Source: Halomonas sp.
GTDB lineage: Bacteria > Pseudomonadota > Gammaproteobacteria > Pseudomonadales > Halomonadaceae
Assembly: GCF_017983445.1 (NCBI RefSeq)
Contig: NZ_JAGOBJ010000005.1
Location: forward strand, 186,001-250,000
DNA length: 64,000 nt
Direction: 5' to 3'
Shown: piece by piece, positions 44,431-52,205 of the stretch
Layout of the letters: each line of letters begins with the position of its first letter
How positions within the stretch are numbered: the stretch's first letter is position 1
The notes under the pieces: model-generated
Told to the model about the DNA's origin: nothing
Seen by the model: the letters and a program-made list of their open reading frames with translations, nothing else
Database searches by the model: none
Made by a program: the position numbers and the translations under genes

Positions 44431-45287
44431 GGCTCGTCCTGCTGATAGGTAGTTACTAGTACCTCCGCCAGCGTGGCTTCACCACCTGCCGCGCGTTGCA
44501 AGAGGCGTTGCCTTTCCTCCGATGCCCAAGCGTCACTTCCCTGGCTTAACTGCACATAGACAAAGGTTCGTTTGTCGGCAGTCGCGGTCAAACCATGATG
44601 GTCGGCTTGCACAAGCGCTTTTGCCACATGGCGGGGACGCTCACAATGGCATATTCCCTCAAATAACGACGGTGCAAAATCGACCAGTTCGGCAGTCAGT
44701 TGCATAACTTCCGGCTCACCGTGCAGGGCTTGCCAACGCGCCTCATCGACAATCAACTGCCATTGAGCGATGCACTTTGTTGGCGCTTTCCCTTCAAGGG
44801 CTACCCACCCCATTGCGGTATCTCGATACCACCAGCGGCTGACCCCCGAAAACAGTGCATTTGCTGAATTCTCGAGCGCATCTTCATGCAACTGAGTAAT
44901 GACATCAGGAAGATAGAAACGAAGAAGCGAGCGCTGCTTTTGTGGGTTTTCAACGACCATGGCCGGGGCCAGATGACTAGCCAGCGCGGCCCCGCCCAGC
45001 GGGGTCTCTATCCAACTGAGCAAGGCACATGCCATGCCGTCAAGCTGGTTCAATTGAACAAGCTGATCATGAGAGATGCTCAACAACCAGGGGCCTTCGC
45101 GCTGTAAGTGGGGCTGGCGTTCATCTTTGATTAGCGACCAGTAGTGGTCCTCGTCAGCTATCTCATTGAACAGGGTTGTTCGGGTAGTTACCGCTAGCTG
45201 CGCCATCTCTATCAACGCATAGCGCTTGATGGTCGGTACTTGTGATGTTGAAAGGGGTTCCCAAGCAGGAAGGCTTCCGGTACTCAT
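44424..45287 (-). CDS. DUF4123 T6SS effector adaptor/chaperone
   Basis: 287 residues. Conserved features of the DUF4123 (Tap/TEC) family are YALIEMAQLAVTTRTTLFNEIAD, GPWLLSIS, WIETPLGGAALASHL and LLRFYLPDVITQL (the family's R-[FL]-[YW]-D/P core). Such adaptors load an effector onto its VgrG. The start is fixed by the ATGA overlap with the vgrG stop. It is followed by the two immunity genes and the Tle1-like gene, the normal order of a VgrG cargo module. Confidence 0.85.
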   Translation of the reverse strand: MSTGSLPAWEPLSTSQVPTIKRYALIEMAQLAVTTRTTLFNEIADEDHYWSLIKDERQPHLQREGPWLLSISHDQLVQLNQLDGMACALLSWIETPLGGAALASHLAPAMVVENPQKQRSLLRFYLPDVITQLHEDALENSANALFSGVSRWWYRDTAMGWVALEGKAPTKCIAQWQLIVDEARWQALHGEPEVMQLTAELVDFAPSLFEGICHCERPRHVAKALVQADHHGLTATADKRTFVYVQLSQGSDAWASEERQRLLQRAAGGEATLAEVLVTTYQQDEPC

Positions 45288-47356
45288 GCTTGCTCTCCGG
45301 GTATGGCACTCTGCCCTTCCGCCAGTGCTTTTTTCCAGCACTCTTCACATACCTCGGGGAGTTTGAAATTGGTCTTGAGTAATGCCTGCTGTGAGAGCTG
45401 ATCGACTCGTTCATGCACTTCCGCCAACGCCCGCCCCGGCAGCAGTGGCCCTTCAGCGGCCTGACCGGTGCCGTTGCCAGGGCTGCCGCCGGCGTTTACC
45501 TTGACGTTGGGGCCTGAGATGGTGACGCCGCCGTCATCCAGTTTTAGGAAGCTTCCCCCGGCGTTGAGGGTCAGCTCGCTGCCTGCCTCCAACACCACCT
45601 TGTGGCCGGCCTTAATGTGCAGCTCGCGGCCGCTTTCACTCAGCCAGGCTTGGCCTGCGTTGATATGCAGCGTGCCTTGTACCGTCAGGTGCTGCTGGCC
45701 TTCAGCGTGTTCGAAGCGGTTACCGTGCACCGTATGGTGGTCGTCGTTATCGATTTCGTTGATGCGGTCGTTATGCACCTTGAGGAAGCTGTCGTTGCGG
45801 ATTTCTTCAATGCGGTCGTTGAGCGTCAGCAGTTCCAGGTCCTTCTGGGCGTGAAGCCAGATCTGCTCTTCCCCTGCCTCGTCTTCAAAGCGCAGTTCGT
45901 TGAAGCCTTCGGCTTTATGGCTCTGGGTGCGAATGACGGTGCGCGTCTTGTGCTCGGGCAGCGGGTACGGGGCGGTGTTAACGGCGTGATAGGTACGCCC
46001 GGTCACCAGCGGCTGATCAGGGTCGCCTTCCAGGAAGGAAACGATCACCTCGTGACCAATGCGCGGAATGGCGATGCTGCCATAACCGCCACCGGCCCAG
46101 CCCTGGGCCACGCGTACCCAGCAGCTGGCGGTGTCGTTGGGTTCGGCGTAGCGATCCCAGGGGAACTGTACTTTCACCCGGCCGTGCTCGTCACAGTGAA
46201 TCTCTTCGCCTTCCGGCCCCACCACAAACGCGACCTGGGGGCCATCCACGCGGGGCTTGGGGTTGGGCGTGGCGCGCCAGGGGGCATCGCCGGGCATCAG
46301 CGTGACGTGGTTGACGTAACGTGTCATGCCACTGGCATCGCTGTGTGTCATGCCATCTTCTTCCAGCGCTTGAGGCTGCTCGCCTGTATGGCTTATTGCC
46401 ACCACCTGCCAGTCGCGGTTGAGGCTGTCGGTATCGTGGTCGGTCAGGCTGAAGCGCATACCGGGGGCAAGTTCCGGCAGGTCGCTTTCGGCGCTGGCGG
46501 TGACGGCTTCGCGGCGCAGCTGTTCCAGACGGATGCGCGTGAACGGCTGGCCGGAGGCGTACTGTTTGTAGCGGCCGGGGTAATCGAAGTGTTCGTAGTC
46601 GGTTTGCTGGCCGTGGGCCTCCACATCGCGGCCCAGATGTTCGTGTAGCTGCGCATAAGCAGGATTTTTAAAGCTGTAATCTTTCAGCGTGGCGGTGGCC
46701 GCCGCCACACGAGCGGTATGGCTGAGCTTACGCACATGGCGCGTGGGCGCGGTGCCGCCCGCGCGGCTGTGATAGGTGCGCTCACCTAAATTCGCCAGTA
46801 CTTGAGGATCATCAGCAAAGATCAGCCGGTGGGCGCCCTCTTCAAATTCATGGAAGTAGAACAGGCCCTCTTCGGCGGCCAGGCGTTCGATAAACGCCAG
46901 GTCGGTCTCGCGGTACTGCACGCAGTACTCGCGCTCCGGCAGTTCGCGGGTGACGGCAAAGGCCACATCGGTAATACCCCGTTCGTCACACAGGGCATTG
47001 ATGATAGTCAGCGGATCGACTTTCTGAAAGATGCGCGAGTTGTGGCGCAGCGAAAGCCGCCAAAGGGCCGGTCGTAGTACCAGGGAGTAAAAAGTGCGCC
47101 GGTGGCCCCGGTCGCCGCGGCCAAACTCACTGACGATACCGTGTACTTGGCGAAGCGCTTCGCCATCCTGCCAAACGGTCAGCGTGGCTTCACGGTCGAG
47201 TAGCTCAGCGGCGTCCAGGCTGCCGTTACGGCTGGCTAGATTCATCACGAGTTCAAAAGGTTGGGAGAGCGCTTCGCGGTGGGTAAAGTCGACTACCGAG
47301 GTATCATCAACGCCGGGTAGCGTGAGCGTGAATTGTAGGCCCGTACCGTTAGCCAT
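45284..47356 (-). CDS. vgrG: VgrG type VI secretion spike protein
   Basis: 690 residues. The gp27-like N-terminus includes VDFTHREALSQPFELVMNLAS and the YRETDLAFIERLAAEEGLFYFHE block. The gp5-like OB and needle include WVRVAQGWAGGGYGSIAIPRIGHEVIVSFLEGDPDQP. A DUF2345-type beta-helix ends KLDDGGVTISGPNVKVNAGG. A short C-terminal tail holds VCEECWKK and no toxin domain. No tss structural genes are in the window, so this is an orphan VgrG island served by a secretion system elsewhere. Confidence 0.92.
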   Translation of the reverse strand: MANGTGLQFTLTLPGVDDTSVVDFTHREALSQPFELVMNLASRNGSLDAAELLDREATLTVWQDGEALRQVHGIVSEFGRGDRGHRRTFYSLVLRPALWRLSLRHNSRIFQKVDPLTIINALCDERGITDVAFAVTRELPEREYCVQYRETDLAFIERLAAEEGLFYFHEFEEGAHRLIFADDPQVLANLGERTYHSRAGGTAPTRHVRKLSHTARVAAATATLKDYSFKNPAYAQLHEHLGRDVEAHGQQTDYEHFDYPGRYKQYASGQPFTRIRLEQLRREAVTASAESDLPELAPGMRFSLTDHDTDSLNRDWQVVAISHTGEQPQALEEDGMTHSDASGMTRYVNHVTLMPGDAPWRATPNPKPRVDGPQVAFVVGPEGEEIHCDEHGRVKVQFPWDRYAEPNDTASCWVRVAQGWAGGGYGSIAIPRIGHEVIVSFLEGDPDQPLVTGRTYHAVNTAPYPLPEHKTRTVIRTQSHKAEGFNELRFEDEAGEEQIWLHAQKDLELLTLNDRIEEIRNDSFLKVHNDRINEIDNDDHHTVHGNRFEHAEGQQHLTVQGTLHINAGQAWLSESGRELHIKAGHKVVLEAGSELTLNAGGSFLKLDDGGVTISGPNVKVNAGGSPGNGTGQAAEGPLLPGRALAEVHERVDQLSQQALLKTNFKLPEVCEECWKKALAEGQSAIPGEQA

Positions 47357-47462
47357 CGTGCCACTCCCTGGATCGTAACAAAAAAGACAAACGACCAGAG
47401 TAGCGCCCCCCCGCTGGAGGACAACCCCTTAACTAACTAAAGCGACAATATCCTACATAAAA

Positions 47463-47478
47463 GTAAGATATATCTTAC
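47463..47478. promoter_or_regulatory. 16-bp perfect AT-rich palindrome upstream of vgrG
   Basis: GTAAGATATATCTTAC, about 107 bases before the vgrG start and 47 bases upstream of nothing else on that strand. It could be an operator for the cargo island or part of its promoter. There is no partner regulator nearby. Confidence 0.4.
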
Positions 47479-47524
47479 AAAATCAGGCTAAAACCATCAT
47501 ATTAAAGAAATATTATGCCGCTAA

Positions 47525-47956
47525 TTATTTACCTAATGCCTGCACCAAGCCATGACGAACATACCATACCTGTTCGGCACGCTCTGCAGCGTCCTGGCAA
47601 AACCAGCCGTTCAAATCGCGTAAGCGGCGCTGTTGGCGTTCCATGGGCACTACGCCGCGCCCAACCTCTTTAACGATCATCACCAGAGTAACGTGGTTCG
47701 CTTGAGCGGACTGTTGAAGTTCGCCCAGATCATCGCACCACTGGGCCCGCCAGTCGTCGCTACCTACATCCGATTCAATGGTCGCCGTTAACCATTCGAG
47801 TACGCCATGCACTACCAGCGGCGTGCCGGGTAGCATTACGCAGACACATTCGCGCAACCGCTGCCCGGGTGACAACCTCCACCATACGGCACCTGGAAAA
47901 TGCTTTTTTACAACGCTTCGCTTACCGGAACAGGCACCACCGATGAACACTTGCAT
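47525..47956 (-). CDS. Divergent CobU/CobP-like paralogue with altered P-loop
   Basis: 143 residues. It keeps the CobU framework (MQVFIGGACSGKRS at the N-terminus; IVKEVGRGVVPMERQQRRLRDLNG and AERAEQVWYVRHGL at the C-terminus), but the P-loop has Arg where CobU has Ser after Gly-Lys. The middle of the protein, including the region of the guanylylated His, is replaced or lost. The true cobU lies 1.8 kb upstream. It overlaps the cobC stop by 49 bases and ends the late-B12 operon. It could be a degenerate copy, or a specialised or regulatory paralogue. Confidence 0.7.
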   Translation of the reverse strand: MQVFIGGACSGKRSVVKKHFPGAVWWRLSPGQRLRECVCVMLPGTPLVVHGVLEWLTATIESDVGSDDWRAQWCDDLGELQQSAQANHVTLVMIVKEVGRGVVPMERQQRRLRDLNGWFCQDAAERAEQVWYVRHGLVQALGK

Positions 47957-48561
47957 AGCCATTCCCCTTGTCCATTAACGTCCGGTTGATACGTCAACTC
48001 CCAGCGTCGTCCCTGGGCTTGAAGTACGGTACCCTCCCAAAAATCGATGGTTTCAAAACGTCGGCGCAGCTCGCGAATAACCCCACCGTGGGTCACGGCG
48101 AGAACTTTTCGATACCCGTTTGCCTGGGCATCCGCCGCCACATCGGCAAGCCATAGATCCAGGCGTTCACGTAACTGTGCCGCTGACTCCCCGCCGGGGA
48201 TCTGCAGCTCACCTACGCTATCGACCCAGGCGCGATAATGCGGCAGGTCTTTTAACTCGTCGTACACCTTGCCTTCATACTCGCCAAAGTGCAGCTCTCG
48301 CAGACGGGGTTCCAAGCTTAGCGGTACGCCTGGCTTGGCCGCTTGCACCCATTCAAGGGTTTGCTGGCAGCGATGAAGATCGCTCGAGTAGATTGCATCA
48401 AACCGCTCATCAACCAATCCTGCACGTAGCGCCAAGAGCCCTTCTTCGGCTTCGGGAAAGAGCAGCGGAATATCACGCTGCCCCTGATAGCGGCGTTCTA
48501 CATTCCAGGCGGTGATGCCATGGCGAACCACCACCAGCTCCACATCAATCCCATCAGCCAT
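47908..48561 (-). CDS. cobC: Alpha-ribazole phosphatase-like histidine phosphatase
   Basis: 217 residues. Catalytic VVVRHGITAWNVERRYQGQRDIPL is near residue 10 and LAVTHGGVIREL carries the second His; AIYSSDLHRCQQTLEW and ELHFGEYEGKVYDEL are typical of CobC. It removes the phosphate from alpha-ribazole-5'-phosphate or adenosylcobalamin-5'-phosphate at the end of nucleotide-loop assembly. The start overlaps the cobS end by 64 bases (a GTG 18 bases inside is an alternative). Confidence 0.85.
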   Translation of the reverse strand: MADGIDVELVVVRHGITAWNVERRYQGQRDIPLLFPEAEEGLLALRAGLVDERFDAIYSSDLHRCQQTLEWVQAAKPGVPLSLEPRLRELHFGEYEGKVYDELKDLPHYRAWVDSVGELQIPGGESAAQLRERLDLWLADVAADAQANGYRKVLAVTHGGVIRELRRRFETIDFWEGTVLQAQGRRWELTYQPDVNGQGEWLCKCSSVVPVPVSEAL

Positions 48562-49271
48562 AGTTCCACTCCTTCAATCGTAGCGCCCACCATATCACCG
48601 TTAATTCCCTGAAACAGTTTTACCAGCGCCCAGCGGCAGCCGCCCACCACTACGCTTGTGGCTAACAGCATCGCAATGAGGCTTGGATAAAAAAGCGCCA
48701 ATACCAACAACGGCACCAAAGAGAGCAACACATCCTGCAAGCCAAGCGATTGCTTCCAGGCCCAAGCCAGCCCTTTTGACTGCGCACAGGGCGTTAATAT
48801 CAATAGCACCGCGCCACCCCAACGACCCAGGGCGGGTAAAACGATCAGCCACCAGAGTGGTGCGCTATAGCTCAGCAGTGCCCATAGCAACACGCCCTTC
48901 CAGGCTAACAAGAAAAGCAGTGCTAATACGCCGAAACTGCCGACTTGGGGGTCTTTCATAATTTCCCAGCGGCGCGTCAGCGGCTGATTGCTGCCCAGCG
49001 CATCGGCTAAATCCATTACCCCATCAAGGTGTAAGCCACCGCTCAAGCCTACCCACAGACTAAGTAGTGCCAGCGCCGTAATTGGCGTGGGTGCGTTGTG
49101 CATTAATAGCGCCAGAAGCGCTAACAGGCAGCCTAGGAAAAGTCCAACAAGGGGATAAGCACGAATGGCCCAGCGGCGGGTTTCAGAGGTCCACGGGCAG
49201 GCAATGGGTAGCGGTAGTCGGGTTAAAAACTGCAGTGCCAGAATACCCCCGTAAAGCGCACTCTTTAACAT
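48498..49271 (-). CDS. cobS: Adenosylcobinamide-GDP ribazoletransferase (cobalamin synthase)
   Basis: 257 residues, a polytopic membrane enzyme joining adenosylcobinamide-GDP to alpha-ribazole(-phosphate). FLTRLPLP at the start, GLSGGLHLDGVMDLADAL with the conserved His-Asp, MKDPQVGSFGVLAL and INGDMVGATIEGVEL are the CobS signature blocks. The start MLKSALYGGILAL at 49271 overlaps the cobU end by seven bases. Reading continues 64 bases into cobC. Confidence 0.92.
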   Translation of the reverse strand: MLKSALYGGILALQFLTRLPLPIACPWTSETRRWAIRAYPLVGLFLGCLLALLALLMHNAPTPITALALLSLWVGLSGGLHLDGVMDLADALGSNQPLTRRWEIMKDPQVGSFGVLALLFLLAWKGVLLWALLSYSAPLWWLIVLPALGRWGGAVLLILTPCAQSKGLAWAWKQSLGLQDVLLSLVPLLVLALFYPSLIAMLLATSVVVGGCRWALVKLFQGINGDMVGATIEGVELWLMGLMWSWWWFAMASPPGM

Positions 49272-49801
49272 GCAGCTTCCTTGGGCTTCCACTCGATGAC
49301 ACGGCCTGCCACTACTTCAAGCACGGAGTCAGCCTCGGCGGCAAGCCAGCAATGCAGGGACTGTAAAAAAACCACATAGCGCCAGGTTTCCGGGTCGCAA
49401 TCAGGTAAGTCTTCATTAATGTCATTGGACACCAGCACCAGCTGTAAGCCGCGAGCCCGCGCATCATGTATGCTTTTTGCCAAAAGCATCTTGCCTTGGG
49501 ATTCGGTTAGCTCACTGGCGTAAAGAACCTGGCTCGCCCAGAGCGTCAAGCAGTCCAACAATACGGCGGCGCCGGCAGGTACCTGTGCTATCGCCTGGTC
49601 AATGGCAAGCGGTGCCTCAAGCGTGATCCAGCGAGTATCGCGAGCGCTTCGATGGCGTGCCACCCGGGCGGCCATTTCAGCGTCATAAACCTCGGCAGTG
49701 GCAATGTAGTAGCAGCCACACCCGTTGGCAGCCTGTTTTACGCATTTCTCGGCTACCTCGCTTTTTCCGGAGCGTGCGCCGCCACTAACAAACACAATCA
49801 T
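49265..49801 (-). CDS. cobU: Adenosylcobinamide kinase / adenosylcobinamide-phosphate guanylyltransferase
   Basis: 178 residues. P-loop VSGGARSGKSEVAEKC, YYIATAEVYDAEMAARVARHR with the His expected to carry GMP, AVLLDCLTLWASQVL, and VLVSNDINEDLP. In most CobU the last block reads V(S/T)NEVGxGIVP, so the DINEDLP form here is unusual, and the paralogue at 47525 keeps the standard EVGRGVVP. It phosphorylates adenosylcobinamide and then adds GMP. First gene of the cobU-cobS-cobC group. Confidence 0.85.
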   Translation of the reverse strand: MIVFVSGGARSGKSEVAEKCVKQAANGCGCYYIATAEVYDAEMAARVARHRSARDTRWITLEAPLAIDQAIAQVPAGAAVLLDCLTLWASQVLYASELTESQGKMLLAKSIHDARARGLQLVLVSNDINEDLPDCDPETWRYVVFLQSLHCWLAAEADSVLEVVAGRVIEWKPKEAAC

Positions 49802-50080
49802 TCAGCACCGTTAATAGTCAAAGGTTTATACCTGTATTACGCAGTGCAGTACGCACCCTGCCATCACTTAACCCAGGAACACGACGGGGATGGCGAATGC
49901 GCATACTGTTTCGCAACCACCGTTCAAAAATACGTTACTGGCAAGCTCGCGTCTGCACAAAGCATTATTAGGCTTTGCTTGAAGAAAATTGCGCCATGAG
50001 TGTCGCCGGTAGGCTTGAAAAGCCTATCCGCTTGCCTGCGCTCGTAATACGCGACTGTTTATCATTCACACAAATAATAT

Positions 50081-51052
50081 TCACAATACATGCATCAATA
50101 ATACCCATATCCACATCAGCATCAGGAACAGCAGCCAAGCCGTATGCATTAACGCAATCGTGGCATTAATATGCATTACATTAAGCGGTTGCAAAGGCTC
50201 GCCGAGCGTCGCGCGGGGCGAGACGACCCCATGATAGGTATTAACACCGCCCAGCTGAATGCCCAATAGCCGGGCTACCATGGCCTCCGGCCAACCGGCA
50301 TTAGGGCTTGGGTGGCGCGGCGCATCACGGCAGGTGGTACGCAGAGCGCCTCGCCAACGCAACGGTTTGTTTGTTACCGCAGTCAATACAATGCCAGCCA
50401 CCCAAAGGCAACCCGCCGTTAATCGAGCGGGCAGCCAGTTAGCGATGTCGTCTAGCTTGGCCGAAGCAAAGCCAACGTTTTCATAGCGCTCATTACGATA
50501 CCCGACCATTGAGTCAAGCGTATTAATCGCCTTATAGGCTAGTGCTAGCGGCGCGCCACCCAGCATGGCAAAAAACAGCGGAGCGGTGATTCCATCCACC
50601 GTGTTTTCCGCTACGGTTTCCACCGTTCCGCGAGTAATTTCCGCCTCATCCAGTTTTGCTGTATCGCGTCCCACTATCATGGAAAGCGCCTGGCGCGCGC
50701 TTGGCAAATCGCCTTGCATAAGCGGTGCTGCCACGGCACGGCCCGCATCCGCCAACCCTTTAATGGCAAGTGTGGTGGCCAGCAGCCAAAGCTCTGCGGC
50801 TAATCCAAGCCAGGGATGAATGGCCTTCAGCAGCGCAAGCGCTGTCCAACTGACGGCCCATACGCTCATCACCACCGTTGCGGTGAGTAGAAAGCCCCGC
50901 CGCTTTCGCTGGGTGGGCGTGCCTTTATTCCAGCGTTTTTCCAGATAGCTGATCATGCGGCCGATGACAACGACAGGGTGCGGTAACGAGCGTGGATCGC
51001 CTATCAGAAGATCTACTCCAATGGCGAGTGTGATAAGCAGCATAAGGGTCAC
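50081..51052 (-). CDS. cbiB: Adenosylcobinamide-phosphate synthase (CbiB/CobD)
   Basis: 323 residues with about five membrane helices. IGVDLLIGDPRSLPHPVVVIGRMI, MIVGRDTAKLDEAEITRGTVETVAENTVDGITAPLFFAMLGG, INTLDSMVGYRNERYENVGFASAKLDDIANWLPARLTA and SPNAGWPEAMVARLLGIQLGG are all hallmark blocks. It attaches aminopropanol (or its phosphate) to the f side chain. GTG start within a GTGA overlap with cobT; an ATG three codons on is the alternative. The 280 bases after it contain a weak hairpin (50010-50026) and no gene. Confidence 0.92.
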   Translation of the reverse strand: MTLMLLITLAIGVDLLIGDPRSLPHPVVVIGRMISYLEKRWNKGTPTQRKRRGFLLTATVVMSVWAVSWTALALLKAIHPWLGLAAELWLLATTLAIKGLADAGRAVAAPLMQGDLPSARQALSMIVGRDTAKLDEAEITRGTVETVAENTVDGITAPLFFAMLGGAPLALAYKAINTLDSMVGYRNERYENVGFASAKLDDIANWLPARLTAGCLWVAGIVLTAVTNKPLRWRGALRTTCRDAPRHPSPNAGWPEAMVARLLGIQLGGVNTYHGVVSPRATLGEPLQPLNVMHINATIALMHTAWLLFLMLMWIWVLLMHVL

Positions 51053-52095
51053 GGCGCTTTGTCCGAGATACCTGCCGAGGTGAACGTCGCCATCTCAGCC
51101 ATCATGGCAGTGGCGGCCTGAAGTAAGGGGAATGCCAGTGCGGCGCCACTACCCTCGCCCAGGCGCATGCCCAAAGTAAGCAGAGGGGTTGCTTCAAGCA
51201 CATCGAGTACTACCCCGTGGCCAGGCTCTTCAGAGCGATGACCAAAAATAAGATAACCGCGCACAGCGGGGCACATTCGACAAGCGGTGAGTGCCGCAAC
51301 AGTGGCAATAAAGCCATCCACAATGACGGGCAGTTGGTAAGCGGCCGCGGCTAAATAAGCGCCGGTCATCGCAGCAATTTCAAGCCCGCCCAACGCGGTC
51401 AATACGCTTAACGGCTCATCAGCTTGGTATACGCGCGCTGATAATGCGCGCTCAATAACATTGACTTTATGCGTTTGCTGCTGGCTATCAAGCCCGGTGC
51501 CTGCCCCCACTACCTGGGCAACCGGTGTTTGCGTCAAGGCCGACAGCATGGCACTGCTGGCGGTGGTATTGGCGATGCCCATTTCGCCTACAATCACACT
51601 GCGACAGCCAGCTTTTTGCGCACGCATTACGGCATTAATCCCCACCTCAATTGCGGCTAGCGCTTGCTCGGGAAGCATGGCGTTTTCGATCGCGATATTT
51701 CCCGAGGCGCGACGTATCTTATCAACGATTACACCAGGCGCTTCAACGTCGCTGACCACGCCCACATCGACTACTTCCAGATGTCCACTAATCTGGCGCG
51801 CAAATACATTGATGGCTGCCCCACCATTGGCGAAGTTAGCCACCATTTGCGCCGTAACCGCTTGAGGAAACGCGGAGACGCCTTCGGCGGCAACCCCGTG
51901 ATCCGCGGCAAATACCATCACCCCAGGCGGAGTGACCGTGGGCATAAGCTCGCCGCTGATTTCGCTAAGCTGAATAGCCAATTGCTCCAGCATCCCCAAG
52001 CTTCCCGGCGGTTTGGTAAGCGTATCCAGATATGCCCGTGCCCTATTGCCTGCAGCACAATCGACAGGTTGTATCTGGGCAATAAGGGGATGCAT
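51049..52095 (-). CDS. cobT: Nicotinate-nucleotide--dimethylbenzimidazole phosphoribosyltransferase
   Basis: 348 residues. It makes alpha-ribazole-5'-phosphate from DMB and nicotinate mononucleotide. LTKPPGSLGMLEQLAIQL, VMVFAADHGVAAEGVSAFP, VGEMGIANTTASSAML, GAGTGLD, LTALGGLEIAAMTGAYL, FGHRSEEPGH and GMRLGEGSGAALAFPLL (catalytic Glu) are complete. Coupled to cbiB by GTGA. No riboswitch was found in the 110 bases upstream. Confidence 0.94.
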   Translation of the reverse strand: MHPLIAQIQPVDCAAGNRARAYLDTLTKPPGSLGMLEQLAIQLSEISGELMPTVTPPGVMVFAADHGVAAEGVSAFPQAVTAQMVANFANGGAAINVFARQISGHLEVVDVGVVSDVEAPGVIVDKIRRASGNIAIENAMLPEQALAAIEVGINAVMRAQKAGCRSVIVGEMGIANTTASSAMLSALTQTPVAQVVGAGTGLDSQQQTHKVNVIERALSARVYQADEPLSVLTALGGLEIAAMTGAYLAAAAYQLPVIVDGFIATVAALTACRMCPAVRGYLIFGHRSEEPGHGVVLDVLEATPLLTLGMRLGEGSGAALAFPLLQAATAMMAEMATFTSAGISDKAP

Positions 52096-52205
52096 GGCAG
52101 GCTCCAGGAAAGATAAAGGTCAACCGCGACGAAAAGCGCAAATAGTAACAAAACTTGCGCCTTGGCGGGTGGTTCTTTCACTGGGTCAAGTCATGCGAGT
52201 GGCGG

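Noticed and set aside
45602..46648. 348-codon open frame opposite vgrG
   Set aside because: Shadow of the vgrG codon pattern; no domain, no ribosome-binding site.
50010..50026. Terminator downstream of cbiB
   Set aside because: TAGGCTT/AAGCCTA hairpin has a three-base loop but no T run on the minus strand; kept only as a weak hairpin mention.
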